The notes under the pieces: generated by a model
Databases searched by the model: none
What the model saw: only the letters and a program-made list of their open reading frames with translations
Told to the model about the DNA's origin: nothing
Assembly: GCA_959023295.1 (NCBI GenBank)
Contig: CAUFBM010000002.1
Location: 122,815-186,814 of the forward strand
Length of the DNA: 64,000 nucleotides
Direction: 5' to 3'
Source of the DNA: an uncultured Collinsella sp.
GTDB taxonomy: Bacteria > Actinomycetota > Coriobacteriia > Coriobacteriales > Coriobacteriaceae
Translations under genes and position numbers: made by a program
Shown here: positions 16,559 through 25,424 of the stretch, piece after piece
Numbering within the stretch: position 1 is the stretch's first letter
Layout: every line of letters starts with the position of its first letter

Positions 16559-17785
16559 TTAAGCCTGGGCGGCAGCAGAGCTGGGACCCTGGACCTTAGC
16601 CCACGTCTTGAGCGACAGCGTATCGATCTCGATAAAGCCGGCGCTGGCCTTCTCGTCAAACGTGGTGTCGCGGTCGTAGGTAGCCAGGCCGTAGTCGTAG
16701 AGGCTGAAGGGGCTCTTGCGGCCGACAACATGGCAGTTGCCCTTAAAGAACTTCAGACGGACGGTACCGGTCACGAACTTCTGGGTGTCGGCCATAAAGG
16801 CGTCGAGCGCGTTTTTGAGCGGGCTGTACCACTGGCCGTTGTACACGGCGGTGGCCCAATCCTGCTCGAGCTTAATCTTAGTCTTGAGCAGGTCGCCCTC
16901 GACGCAAATGTCCTCGAGCGCCTTGTGGGCGGTGATGAGCGTCAGGGCGCCGGGAACCTCATAGCACTCGCGGCTCTTGAGGCCCACCAGACGATCCTCG
17001 ACCAGGTCGAGACGGCCAAAGCCGTTGTCGCCCGAAATCTTGTTGAGGGCGATGACGATCTCGGAGAGTTTCATCTTCTTGCCGTCGACGGCGACGGGCT
17101 TGCCGGCCTCAAACTCAATCTCGGTATACGTCGGGGTGTCGGGCGTGTCCTCGGGATTCTTGGTCATAACCCAGGCGTCGTCGAGCGGCTCGTTCCAGGG
17201 ATCCTCCAGGTGGCCGCACTCAATGGCACGACCCCACAGGTTGTCGTCGATAGAATAGGGGTTATCGTTGGCACCCTCGGGAACCGGCACGTTATGGGCG
17301 TGAGCATAGGCGACCTCGTCGGGACGGCACTTCAGATCCCACTCGCGAACCGGGGCGATAACCTTGAGCTCGGGGTCGAGGGCCTTGACGGCAGCCTCAA
17401 AACGAACCTGGTCGTTACCCTTGCCGGTGCAGCCGTGGGCGACGTAGGTCGCGCCAAACTCGTGAGCGACCTCGACAAGCTTCTTGGCGAGCAGCGGGCG
17501 TGACAGGGCGGAGAGCAGCGGGTACTTGTTCTCGTACATGGAGTTTGCAGCGATGGCCTTAGTCAGGAACTCATCGGAGAACTCGTCGCGCAGGTCGAGC
17601 ACCTGGCAATCGAGAACGCCCAGGTCGAGCGCTTTCTGCTTCTTGGCATCCAGGCCGGCCTCCTCCTGGCCCACGTTGCCGCAGACGCAAACGACATCGA
17701 GATTCTTCTCGTCCTGGAGCCACTTGACACATACGGATGTATCAAGACCGCCGGAATATGCGAGAACGACTTTTTCCTTGCTCAT
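16559..17785 (-). CDS. argG: Argininosuccinate synthase
   Basis: Joins citrulline and aspartate with ATP to make argininosuccinate, in the cytoplasm. The 408-residue product has the ATP-pyrophosphatase P-loop AYSGGLDTSV at residues 9-18 and YVAHGCTGKGNDQVRFE. The ATG at 17785 has GAAAGGAAA upstream; the frame is open 17 codons further but without a site. An arginine-rich candidate leader peptide lies 206 bases upstream (17992-18066), suggesting control by charged tRNA-Arg. With argH it gives the end of the arginine pathway; no other arg genes are in this window. Confidence 0.96.
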   Translation of the reverse strand: MSKEKVVLAYSGGLDTSVCVKWLQDEKNLDVVCVCGNVGQEEAGLDAKKQKALDLGVLDCQVLDLRDEFSDEFLTKAIAANSMYENKYPLLSALSRPLLAKKLVEVAHEFGATYVAHGCTGKGNDQVRFEAAVKALDPELKVIAPVREWDLKCRPDEVAYAHAHNVPVPEGANDNPYSIDDNLWGRAIECGHLEDPWNEPLDDAWVMTKNPEDTPDTPTYTEIEFEAGKPVAVDGKKMKLSEIVIALNKISGDNGFGRLDLVEDRLVGLKSRECYEVPGALTLITAHKALEDICVEGDLLKTKIKLEQDWATAVYNGQWYSPLKNALDAFMADTQKFVTGTVRLKFFKGNCHVVGRKSPFSLYDYGLATYDRDTTFDEKASAGFIEIDTLSLKTWAKVQGPSSAAAQA

Positions 17786-17991
17786 GGCTGTTTCCTTTCG
17801 CCCTTGGTAGCTAGTTAGAACATCGGTCAGCTGCAAGTCACCTTGAGGTCAAAAACCGTGCAATATCAGGTTATTCAGCAGAATGCATCACAGGCATGCC
17901 CTAGAAACATGCGTCTATGTCGTGCATAAAACCCAACGACCTCAAAATGACTCTGTTGAGGCGTTACGCCCCATAAGGACAGAGACGATTG
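17786..17991 (-). promoter_or_regulatory. Candidate attenuator region between leader peptide and argG
   Basis: On the minus strand, just after the leader stop codon, CCTCAA can pair with TTGAGG ten bases later, and the same TTGAGGTC segment can instead pair with GACCTCAA about 100 bases further down. The two pairings exclude each other, as in attenuators. I do not see a classical stem with a long T-run, so the switch type is uncertain. Confidence 0.4.
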
Positions 17992-18066
17992 TTATCGTCG
18001 TCGGGAAATTGCGCGCTGGCGTCGGATGGCATTGTCTGTAGTAGTGATGATCTTTACGAACTGCAT
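17992..18066 (-). CDS. Candidate arginine-rich leader peptide of argG (24 codons)
   Basis: Minus-strand ATG at 18064-18066 has a strong AAAGGAGAGG site just upstream and opens 24 codons ending TAA at 17992. The peptide begins MQFVKIITTTDNA and its last ten residues are RRQRAISRRR: six of ten are Arg, and four of the six codons are CGA. Such runs of the end-product amino acid are the hallmark of ribosome-mediated attenuation (known for Trp, His, Leu and Thr operons). Its place just before an arginine gene makes chance unlikely. The leader is inferred; expression is not shown. Confidence 0.65.
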   Translation of the reverse strand: MQFVKIITTTDNAIRRQRAISRRR

Positions 18067-18340
18067 CTGCCTCTCCTTTCACCTATCGCCGGGCGCAATT
18101 CTAATATCGCAAACGGTACCTTTTCCTCGGTAAGCGGTTGTTTTTCCGTCTCCGTTTTCGATGGTCGCTATATTACGCTAAAGTGCCCGCAGCACAAGCG
18201 ACAAATTCAAATTTCTGAAAAGTTTTTTCATTACTTTGTGAATGATAATGCAAATATGCGCCAATCCTGCGAAAATACGCCCGACTACCAAGTAGAGGGT
18301 CAATCACCCGAAACATTCTGGAAACCGAAAGGCGCGTTTT
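18067..18340. other. Divergent promoter region, argG leader and HAD gene
   Basis: AT-richer than its surroundings, as expected for divergent promoters. On the plus strand GATAATGCAAAT near 18244 is a possible -10 region. A plus-strand frame from 17989 to 18381 is probably not coding: it starts with TTG, lacks a ribosome site and overlaps the next gene. Confidence 0.4.
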
Positions 18341-19168
18341 ATGCAGACTTACGAATCAGACGCCAATATCGGCAACATTAAGATTCTCGCCGTCGATATG
18401 GACAAGACGTTACTGACCGACGAGCGCGTGCTGCCTCAGGGCCTCGACGAGCGCCTAGACAAGCTCGCCGAGGCTGGCATCGTGTTCTGCCCCGCCAGCG
18501 GACGCCCTGCCCCCAAGCTCGAGGAGATGTTTGAGGACATCAAGAGCCGCATCGCTTTTTGCCCCGATAACGGAGCCTGCGTTATCTACCGCGGCAACTA
18601 TATCTATAAGAGCACTATCGACGTGGCGCTGTATCAGCAGGTCTTGAGCCGTGCCTCGGAGGATCCGCGCGCTGTCCCCGTCCTGTGCTGCTTCGACGAG
18701 TTCTACGTACTTGCCCGCGATCATCAATACCACGACGAGATCAGCGTCTACTACAACACGATCAACTACGTCGATAGCTTTGAGGGCCTTGACATCGAGT
18801 CCAACAAGATTTCGATCTTCTTCCCCGCCTACGATGCCGAGCCCGCATTCCGCGAGACCTATAGCCCGGCATTCTCGGACCGACTCTATGTCACGAATGC
18901 TGGCCGCGAGTGGATCGACTTTATGAACCTGGGCGTCGACAAGGGGTCGGGCGTCGCGCACCTGTGCGAGCAGCTCGGGATCGATATTGCCGACGCCGCC
19001 GCCGTGGGCGATACTTACAACGACATCCCCATGCTGGAGCGCGTCGGACACAGCTTTATCGTGGACAATGCCGAAGAGCACATGAACGCGCATGCTAAGT
19101 GGCGCATTCCGAGCAACAACGACGGGGGCGTACTGACACTCATCGACGCCATCTTGGCGGCTCGTTAA
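18341..19168 (+). CDS. Cof-type HAD-IIB family hydrolase
   Basis: Cytoplasmic sugar-phosphate-type phosphatase of 275 residues. Motif I is VDMDKTLLT (Asp19 and Asp21), a large C2-type cap lies in the middle, and the C-terminal part has DKGSGVAHLCEQLGI followed by GDTYNDIPML (motif IV), the usual HAD-IIB order. Substrate is unknown. The ATG has GAAAGG eight bases upstream. It is divergent from argG, and a 128-base palindrome lies 12 bases after its stop codon. Confidence 0.85.
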   Translation: MQTYESDANIGNIKILAVDMDKTLLTDERVLPQGLDERLDKLAEAGIVFCPASGRPAPKLEEMFEDIKSRIAFCPDNGACVIYRGNYIYKSTIDVALYQQVLSRASEDPRAVPVLCCFDEFYVLARDHQYHDEISVYYNTINYVDSFEGLDIESNKISIFFPAYDAEPAFRETYSPAFSDRLYVTNAGREWIDFMNLGVDKGSGVAHLCEQLGIDIADAAAVGDTYNDIPMLERVGHSFIVDNAEEHMNAHAKWRIPSNNDGGVLTLIDAILAAR

Positions 19169-19180
19169 CGTTGCTCGTCG

Positions 19181-19308
19181 GACCTGACCGGGCGAGGCGG
19201 GTAAGTTTTTCGTTCGGTCAGGTCCTGGGCTCGCTCGGAAAGCACATTAAGTGCTTTCCGGCTCGTGCGGAATCTACGAAAAACTTACCCGCCTCGCCCG
19301 GCCAGGTC
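19181..19308. repeat. Long inverted repeat with 33-base arms
   Basis: Arms at 19181-19213 and 19276-19308 match over 33 bases with one mismatch (core GGGCGAGGCGGGTAAGTTTT). The loop holds a second hairpin (CGGAAAGCAC/GTGCTTTCCG) and another copy of GGTCAGGTCC. It lies between the HAD-IIB gene and polA, which are convergent. A G/T-rich stretch starts right at its right end. Confidence 0.85.
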
Positions 19309-19378
19309 CTGCGGTGACTTGCTTGCCGCCTAGATGGCGTCTTGGCGTCTAGATACTTGGCTGATTATTTGGAATGAA

Positions 19379-19406
19379 GGGGGCTCCTTGTTGGCAAGGA
19401 GCCCCC
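19379..19406 (-). terminator. Hairpin terminator after polA
   Basis: Arms GGGGGCTCCTT and AAGGAGCCCCC pair perfectly, 38 bases beyond the polA stop. The T-run on the minus strand is weak (TTCATT). Confidence 0.65.
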
Positions 19407-19443
19407 TTCTGCTTTTGGTTACTCTGGGATTGTTGGCGCATCT

Positions 19444-22194
19444 TTATTTGGCGTCGGCCCAGGTTATGCCGGTGCTGGCTTCGGCGATTAGGGGTACGCG
19501 TAGGTCTACGACGTGTTCCATGACGTCTTGGACCATGGCGGTCAGGCGTTCGACTTCTTCGACCGGGCACTCAAAGTCCAGTTCGTCGTGTACCTGCAGG
19601 ATCATGTGAGCGGCAAAGCCTTCCTCTTCCAGACGGCGGCTCACGCGGGCCATCGCAATCTTGATGATGTCGGCGGCGGTGCCCTGCATGGGGTGGTTCA
19701 TGGCCGTGCGCTCGCCAAAGCCGCGGAGTTGCGGATTTTTGGCCTTGAGCTCCGGAATATGACGACGGCGGCCGTACATGGTCTCGGCGTAGCCCGTCTG
19801 CTTGGCGCGCGCCACCACGTTGTCGAGGAACGTGCGCACGCCCGGATAGGCCTCGTAGTAGCGGTCGATCATGTCGCGCGCCTCGGCCATCGAGATGTGC
19901 AGCGACTGCGACAGGCCATAGGCCTGCTGACCATACACGATGCCAAAGTTCACGGCCTTGGCGCGGCTGCGCAGGTCGGGCGTTACCTCGGACACGGGAA
20001 CGCCAAACACGCGCGCCGCCGTCTCGGCATGGAAGTCCTCGCCCTCGTTAAAGGCGCGCACCAGGTGCTCGTCACCCGAAAGATGCGCCAGCAGACGCAG
20101 CTCGATCTGCGAGTAGTCCACCGCCAAAAAGACGCTTCCCTCGCCTGCCGAAAACGCCGTCTTGACGGTACGGCCCAGCTCAGAGCGCGTCGGGATGTTC
20201 TGCAGGTTCGGGTCGCTCGAGGACAGACGCCCCGTTGCCGTGATGGTCTGGTTGTACGTGGTGTGCACGCGACCGTCACCGCGGCGCAGCGGGCCCAGCG
20301 TGTCCAGATAGGTTGACTTAATCTTGGACTTCTCGCGCCAGTCCAAGATCAGACGAACAATCTCGTGGTCGCGAGCAAGATCACTCAGTACCTTGGCGTT
20401 GGTCGAATAGTAACCGCGCTTGGTCTTTTTGAGGCCCTTGGTCGGAAGCCCCATAACGTCAAACAGCACGTGCGAGAGCTGCATGGGGCTACCGATGTTA
20501 AAGGTCTCGTCGCCTGCCAGGTCGCGGATGTTGCGTTCGACCTCGGCAATCTGGGTAGCAAGCCCCTCAGACAGACTATGCAGACGGTCAGGGTCTACGA
20601 GCATGCCCGCGCGCTCCATCTTGGCAAGCACCGGCACGAGCGGCATCTCGATGCCATCGAACACGTTGACGGCGTTCTCGCGGGCCATGCGGTCGCGCAG
20701 CGGTGCGACCAGCGCCAGCGTCAAGGCCGCCGTGCGAGCGGCGGGCGCAGGAGCGTCCTCGCCGGCATCCTCTGCACCGCGCGTCGCAGGCAGCGCCATC
20801 TGCAGATAGGTATCGGCCAGATACGCCTCGTCAAACTCGGAGCGGTCGGAATCCAACAGGTAGGCGGCAACCACGGTATCGAAGATGCGCGTGGAGTCGA
20901 CTGCCAGCGGATCCATGAGCTCGGGCTCGGAAGAATCGACGGGCGAAAGCTCATGCAGCAGCGCCTTCGTATCCGGGCTCGCCACGCGGCCCTCCATAAA
21001 CAGGCGCGCAAGCACGCCGGCGATCACGCCGTGGGCGAAGTTGAAGCCCTCAACTTCAGCCGCCGCACAGCTGTCGCCCTCCTCGAGCGCGAACAGGCCC
21101 TTGGACGTCGCCAGCCACAGCGTGCGCGTCAAGCCAAAAAGCGCGCCCTCCTCTTTGTCATCGTCCACCACAGCGGCAATCCACTCGCCTGCCTCGATCG
21201 CGCGAGAAATCTCGGCGGCAGCGACAGTGAGCGCCTCGGCATCGCCGGCGGCAGCGCGCGAAACCGCGGGTATCTCAAACGTGCTGACAGTGGCCGCAGC
21301 CCCACCCTCGTCACCGATCAGTGCCAAGAAACGGTTCTGCATGGCGGTGATACCAAGCGTACCCAGCGCCGCGGAAACCTCATCGGCAGAAAACGCTGGG
21401 AAGGATGTTTCGTCAAAGTCGAGCTCGACGGGCGCATCGGTGCGAATGGTTGCGACCTTGCGGCTCAGCAGCGCATCGTCGATGTGCGCACGCAGGTTTT
21501 CGCCCATCTTGCCCTTGACCTCATCGGCGTGTGCGATGACCTCGTCCAGGCTACCGTACTGCGCAATGAGCGCGCTCGCCTTTTTGGGGCCGATGCCCGG
21601 TACGCCGGGAATGTTATCGGACGTGTCGCCCTTCAGACCATAAAAGTCGGGCACGAGCGCCGGCGTGATGCCGTGATACAGATCGTCCACGCTCTCGGGC
21701 GTCATGATCGCCACGTCGGACAGGCCCTTACGAGTCGAGACCACGTTGACGTGCTCAGTCACGAGCTGATACATATCGCGATCACCGGTCACCAGCAGCA
21801 TGTCGCAGCCGGCCTCCTCACCCAAGCGCGCCATGGTTCCCAGGATATCGTCGCCTTCCCAGCCCTCGGACTGCAGAATCGGCACATTGAGCGCACCGAG
21901 CAGCTCCTTGATCATGGGAAACTGCACGTGCAGATCGGGGTCCATGGGCGGGCGCTGCGCCTTATACTGCGGCAGCATCTCCATGCGCACGCGCGGCTTG
22001 CCCTTATCAAACGCCACGACCACACCGTCGGGGTTAAAGGCATCGATCATCTTGAGAAACATGTTCAGAAAGCCAAAGATCGCGTTGGTGGGGCGACCGT
22101 CCGGCGCGTTCATGGTCGGCGGCACGGCGTGGAAGGCGCGGTGCATGAGCGAGTTGCCGTCAATAACGGCAAAGGTGCGGCGCTTGTCAGACAT
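19444..22194 (-). CDS. polA: DNA polymerase I
   Basis: Repair and Okazaki-fragment polymerase of 916 residues. Residues 1 to about 300 are the 5' nuclease domain (VIDGNSLMHRAFHA, GWEGDDILGT, PGVPGIGPKKA). A middle domain of about 180 residues corresponds to the 3'-5' exonuclease fold but lacks the catalytic DxE motif, so proofreading is probably lost, as in many Gram-positive Pol I enzymes. The polymerase domain has motif A DYSQIELRL near 691, motif B KAVNFGIVYGQ near 746 and motif C QVHDELDFE near 868. The ATG at 22194 has GAGG nine bases upstream. The 3' end lies in a G/T-rich patch of the plus strand. Confidence 0.96.
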   Translation of the reverse strand: MSDKRRTFAVIDGNSLMHRAFHAVPPTMNAPDGRPTNAIFGFLNMFLKMIDAFNPDGVVVAFDKGKPRVRMEMLPQYKAQRPPMDPDLHVQFPMIKELLGALNVPILQSEGWEGDDILGTMARLGEEAGCDMLLVTGDRDMYQLVTEHVNVVSTRKGLSDVAIMTPESVDDLYHGITPALVPDFYGLKGDTSDNIPGVPGIGPKKASALIAQYGSLDEVIAHADEVKGKMGENLRAHIDDALLSRKVATIRTDAPVELDFDETSFPAFSADEVSAALGTLGITAMQNRFLALIGDEGGAAATVSTFEIPAVSRAAAGDAEALTVAAAEISRAIEAGEWIAAVVDDDKEEGALFGLTRTLWLATSKGLFALEEGDSCAAAEVEGFNFAHGVIAGVLARLFMEGRVASPDTKALLHELSPVDSSEPELMDPLAVDSTRIFDTVVAAYLLDSDRSEFDEAYLADTYLQMALPATRGAEDAGEDAPAPAARTAALTLALVAPLRDRMARENAVNVFDGIEMPLVPVLAKMERAGMLVDPDRLHSLSEGLATQIAEVERNIRDLAGDETFNIGSPMQLSHVLFDVMGLPTKGLKKTKRGYYSTNAKVLSDLARDHEIVRLILDWREKSKIKSTYLDTLGPLRRGDGRVHTTYNQTITATGRLSSSDPNLQNIPTRSELGRTVKTAFSAGEGSVFLAVDYSQIELRLLAHLSGDEHLVRAFNEGEDFHAETAARVFGVPVSEVTPDLRSRAKAVNFGIVYGQQAYGLSQSLHISMAEARDMIDRYYEAYPGVRTFLDNVVARAKQTGYAETMYGRRRHIPELKAKNPQLRGFGERTAMNHPMQGTAADIIKIAMARVSRRLEEEGFAAHMILQVHDELDFECPVEEVERLTAMVQDVMEHVVDLRVPLIAEASTGITWADAK

Positions 22195-22360
22195 ATTGAA
22201 TACCTCGCTTTGGGCTGGGCACGGTTTGCTCACACCAGTTTACACGCTCCCCGCCCCGCGACCACCGCACATCAAGCTCCCCTGCCGCCGCGAGCCCGCG
22301 CGTGATACGATGGCTCACGGTACATCAACCAGCACGATCGATCCGAAAGGAGCCTGCGTC

Positions 22361-23758
22361 ATGGAGCGTCCCTGCGCATGGAAAAAGTACACGCCTCAGC
22401 AAGTCGAGGAGCTCGAGGAGCTTTGCCGTGGCTATAAGCATTTTTTGAGCGAGAACAAGACCGAGCGCCTGTGCGTCAAGACCGGTATCAAGATGGCCGA
22501 GGAGGCGGGCTACGTCAATCTGGAGACCGTGATCGCCGAGGGCCGCGCGCTCAAGGCCGGCGACAAGGTGTACGCCGCCAACCACGGCAAGGACCTTATG
22601 CTCGTCAACCTGGGCACCACCCCGCTCGAGCAGGGCTTTAACATCCTGGGCGCCCACGTGGACTCGCCGCGCCTGGACCTTAAGCAGAATCCCGCCTTCG
22701 AGGCCGGCGACATGGCCTACCTCGACACGCACTACTACGGCGGCGTCAAGAGCTACCACTGGGTGGCCTCCCCGCTTGCACTTGTAGGCGTCATCTGCAA
22801 AAAGGACGGCACCACCGTCGACATCAACATCGGCGACAAGGCGGACGACCCGGTCTTTACCATCTCCGACCTGCTGATCCACCTCTCGAGCGAGCAGATG
22901 TCCAAGCCCGCCAAGGACGCCGTCGACGCCGAGATCCTTGACGTGATCGTGGGCGGCCGTCCCGTCAAGTTTGACGAGGACGACAAGGATGCCCCCAAGG
23001 AGCCCGTCAAGCAGATGTTCCTGGACATCCTCAAGGAGCAGTACGACGTCGAGGAGGAGGACTTCCTCTCCGCCGAGATCGAGGTCGTGCCCGCCGGCCC
23101 CGCCCGCGACATGGGCCTCGACCGCTCCATGATTCTGGGCTATGGCCACGACGACCGCGTCTGCGCCTACCCCTCCATGCTCGCCCAGATCAACGTCGCC
23201 AACGTGGAGCGCACGAGCATCACACTCATCGTCGACAAGGAGGAGATCGGTTCCGTGGGTGCCACCGGCATGACGAGCCGCTTCTTCGAGAACACCGTCG
23301 CCGAGATCATGACGCTCGCCGGCGAGGATAGCCCGCTGGCCCTGCGCCGTGCACTCGCCCACAGCCGCATGCTCTCCTCTGACGTGTCCGCCGGCTTCGA
23401 CCCGGGCTACGCCGGCAAGTTCGAGACCAAGAACGCAGCCTTTATGGGTCGTGGCCTGTGCTTTAACAAGTACACAGGCAGCCGCGGCAAGGGCGGCTCC
23501 AACGACGCCGACGCCGAGTACGTGGCCCTCGTCCGCGACATCATGGACGAGGCCGGCGTGGACTTCCAGACCTGCGAGCTCGGCCGTGTCAACGCGGGCG
23601 GCGGCGGCACCATCGCCTACATCATGGCCAAGTACGGCATGAACGTCATCGACTCCGGCGTTGCCGTCCTGTCCATGCACGCCCTGTGGGAGGTCGCTAA
23701 CAAGGCCGATATCTACGAGGCCTATCGCGGCTACAAGGCTTTCCTCGAGCGCGCCTAA
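22361..23758 (+). CDS. M18 family aminopeptidase (aspartyl aminopeptidase-like)
   Basis: Zinc-dependent cytoplasmic aminopeptidase of 465 residues that trims N-terminal residues from peptides. Metal and catalytic blocks of the M18 family are visible: NILGAHVDSPRLDLK near residue 95, VDKEEIGSVGATGMTS near 290, SADVSAGFDPGY-like SSDVSAGFDPGY near 340, and the C-terminal GVAVLSMHALWEVANKAD. The frame runs open far upstream, opposite polA, but the ATG at 22361 has GAAAGGAG at good spacing. The bacterial members form large oligomers. A 69-nt palindrome lies between it and yaaA. Confidence 0.92.
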   Translation: MERPCAWKKYTPQQVEELEELCRGYKHFLSENKTERLCVKTGIKMAEEAGYVNLETVIAEGRALKAGDKVYAANHGKDLMLVNLGTTPLEQGFNILGAHVDSPRLDLKQNPAFEAGDMAYLDTHYYGGVKSYHWVASPLALVGVICKKDGTTVDINIGDKADDPVFTISDLLIHLSSEQMSKPAKDAVDAEILDVIVGGRPVKFDEDDKDAPKEPVKQMFLDILKEQYDVEEEDFLSAEIEVVPAGPARDMGLDRSMILGYGHDDRVCAYPSMLAQINVANVERTSITLIVDKEEIGSVGATGMTSRFFENTVAEIMTLAGEDSPLALRRALAHSRMLSSDVSAGFDPGYAGKFETKNAAFMGRGLCFNKYTGSRGKGGSNDADAEYVALVRDIMDEAGVDFQTCELGRVNAGGGGTIAYIMAKYGMNVIDSGVAVLSMHALWEVANKADIYEAYRGYKAFLERA

Positions 23759-23770
23759 CCAGTCCCTTAT

Positions 23771-23839
23771 AACTTGCGGTGAAATACGGACTAAACTGGC
23801 CCATAAACGGCCAAAACAGACCGTATTCCACCGCAACTT
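23771..23839. repeat. 69-nt palindromic element, copy 2
   Basis: Outer arms AACTTGCGGTGAAATACGG and CCGTATTCCACCGCAACTT pair with a few mismatches or G-U pairs; an inner GGCC/GGCC hairpin lies in the loop. Same 69-base length as copies at 3067 and 63175. It ends eight bases before the ribosome site of yaaA. Confidence 0.82.
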
Positions 23840-23858
23840 TTTTGGCAGAGGAGAGTCC

Positions 23859-24668
23859 ATGCTGCAGGTCATCATTTCGCCCGCCAAGCAGATGCGCGCG
23901 GCCCAAGATGCTTTTGAAGTCCTGGGCATTCCACCTTTTGCGCACGAGACGGCTCGCCTCCACCACGCACTGCTAGATATCGAACGAAATGAAGGCAGCG
24001 GCGGCCTGCAGGCGCTGTGGAACGTGAGCGACAGGCTGCTCACAACGTGTCTGGATACGCTTCACGAATTTATGCCCGTCCTGAGCGATACCGATCTCGC
24101 AGATCCCGATATCGCGCGTCGAATCTCCCCCGCCGTCATGTCCTATCACGGCATTCAATACCAGAGCATGGCACCCGAGGTGATGGATGCCGCGCAGCTC
24201 GACTGGCTGCAAAACCATCTCTGGATCCTCTCGGGACTCTACGGATGCGTGCGCCCCTTCCACGGCGTGTCTCCCTATCGGCTCGAAATGGGGGCGAAGC
24301 TCGCCGTCGACGGCGCTCGCGACCTCTATGCCTTCTGGGGGAATCGACTTGCGCAGGTAATTGCGCCGGCCGGTTCCGACACCACTATCGTCAACCTTGC
24401 CAGCGTGGAATACGCCAAAGCTGTCCTGCCCCATGCTGCACAGGATACAACGGTTATCACCTGCTTTTTTGGCGAAGGCGTCCGCAACGATAAGCCCATC
24501 CAACGATCGACCGCCAGCAAAAAGGCACGCGGTTCGATGGTCCGCTGGATGGCGGAAAACAAGGTCGAGGACGCCGCCGGTCTTACCGAGTTCAACCTTG
24601 GCTACCGCTATGTCCCCGAGCTCTCGTCCCCAGATAGCCTGGTCTTCATCAACGAGCAGGCATTCTAA
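23859..24668 (+). CDS. yaaA: Peroxide stress protein YaaA (DUF328)
   Basis: Cytoplasmic protein of 269 residues. In E. coli YaaA lowers free iron and protects DNA under hydrogen peroxide stress. Family features seen are the start MLQVIISPAKQM, ISPAVMSYHGIQYQSM, ILSGLYGCVRPFHGVSPYRLEMG and the C-terminal SSPDSLVFINEQAF. Length is close to the usual 250-260. The ATG has AGAGGAGAG upstream. The 69-nt palindrome immediately before it would form a hairpin in its 5' leader if transcription starts at the aminopeptidase gene. Confidence 0.9.
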   Translation: MLQVIISPAKQMRAAQDAFEVLGIPPFAHETARLHHALLDIERNEGSGGLQALWNVSDRLLTTCLDTLHEFMPVLSDTDLADPDIARRISPAVMSYHGIQYQSMAPEVMDAAQLDWLQNHLWILSGLYGCVRPFHGVSPYRLEMGAKLAVDGARDLYAFWGNRLAQVIAPAGSDTTIVNLASVEYAKAVLPHAAQDTTVITCFFGEGVRNDKPIQRSTASKKARGSMVRWMAENKVEDAAGLTEFNLGYRYVPELSSPDSLVFINEQAF

Positions 24669-24731
24669 ATGCCTGTCGCCAGCGCCGAACTCCACCTCGG
24701 CATGCTTTCATGATATTCGGTGAACATCCCG

Positions 24732-25253
24732 CTATTCCGCCAAGCCGTCTGCCTTGGCAATCTCGCTTGTCGAGCCGTCCTGATAGGTAATCTTGACATG
24801 CTCCACATCGGACGCCTTGACGCCCGACGGGGGCTCCAGGCGCCATTCCGTCAGGGCGATATCCATGGTCGTGGGCACATCTCCTTGATCTTTGAGCTTC
24901 ACCGTCAGCGTTTTGAGCGCCGCGTCAAACGTCACGCGTTCGATTTCTTCGCCTGGAATGGACCCACCACTCAGCTGCAACTGCACAAACTCATCGCGCG
25001 GGTACCAATAATCGCCCGGAATGGCGAGCGTATTGGCATTACCGCCAGTACTCCTCACCGTCATAATCGGTAGGCTATCATCGGCCTCAAACTCCCAGGC
25101 AGTGCCGCCGCGACCACCAAACGTCCAGATACAAACGGCAATCACCAGCACGGCAAGCACCGCAAAACCAATCGCGACAAGGCCATGGTGCGCACGGCCC
25201 TCCTCGGCCGACACGTCCCACTGCGTCTCCCGATACAGATGCTTGTCTTTCAT
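24732..25253 (-). CDS. Unknown single-pass membrane protein
   Basis: 173-residue protein with no recognised family. A cytoplasmic N-terminus of about 25 residues is followed by one hydrophobic helix (LVAIGFAVLAVLVIAVCIW, about 25-43), then an extracytoplasmic domain rich in beta-prone stretches. There is no lipobox. The ATG at 25253 has GGGGAGG upstream and is well supported. It is divergent from the TPP riboswitch and thiC, and convergent with yaaA. The C-terminal part mentions no motif I can assign. Confidence 0.7.
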   Translation of the reverse strand: MKDKHLYRETQWDVSAEEGRAHHGLVAIGFAVLAVLVIAVCIWTFGGRGGTAWEFEADDSLPIMTVRSTGGNANTLAIPGDYWYPRDEFVQLQLSGGSIPGEEIERVTFDAALKTLTVKLKDQGDVPTTMDIALTEWRLEPPSGVKASDVEHVKITYQDGSTSEIAKADGLAE

Positions 25254-25325
25254 GTTCGCCTCCCCACGGGCATGCTCATCGCGTCAATCGTACCCATTCG
25301 AGTTATACTTGAGCCCACCACATAA

Positions 25326-25416
25326 ACGGGGAGCTTGCAGGACAAGACGGCAGGCTGAGACTGGGCGCGCCCGCCCTGACCCGCAAACCTGATATGGGTA
25401 ATGCCAACGAAGGGAG
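25326..25416 (+). promoter_or_regulatory. TPP riboswitch (THI box)
   Basis: Thiamine pyrophosphate-sensing leader of thiC. The signature segments are in order: CGGGGAGC, GGCTGAGA, CCCTGACCC, ACCTGATATGGGTAATGCCA and CGAAGGGA. The last segment contains the AGGGAG used as the ribosome binding site of thiC, so ligand binding is expected to hide it and block translation start. No separate terminator hairpin is needed. Confidence 0.96.
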
Positions 25417-25424
25417 CCGTGCCA

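Noticed and set aside
17843..17900. ArgR-type ARG box before argG
   Set aside because: ATTCAGCAGAAT near 17873 looks similar but has the half sites in the wrong order (ATTC then GAAT), so it does not match the ARG box.
17989..18381. 130-codon plus-strand frame before the HAD-IIB gene
   Set aside because: It begins with TTG, has no ribosome site, overlaps the better supported gene at 18341, and its composition is that of a promoter region.
20365..22305. 646-codon plus-strand frame opposite polA
   Set aside because: It is the complement of a clear polA sequence; the product is His/Arg-rich with no motif.
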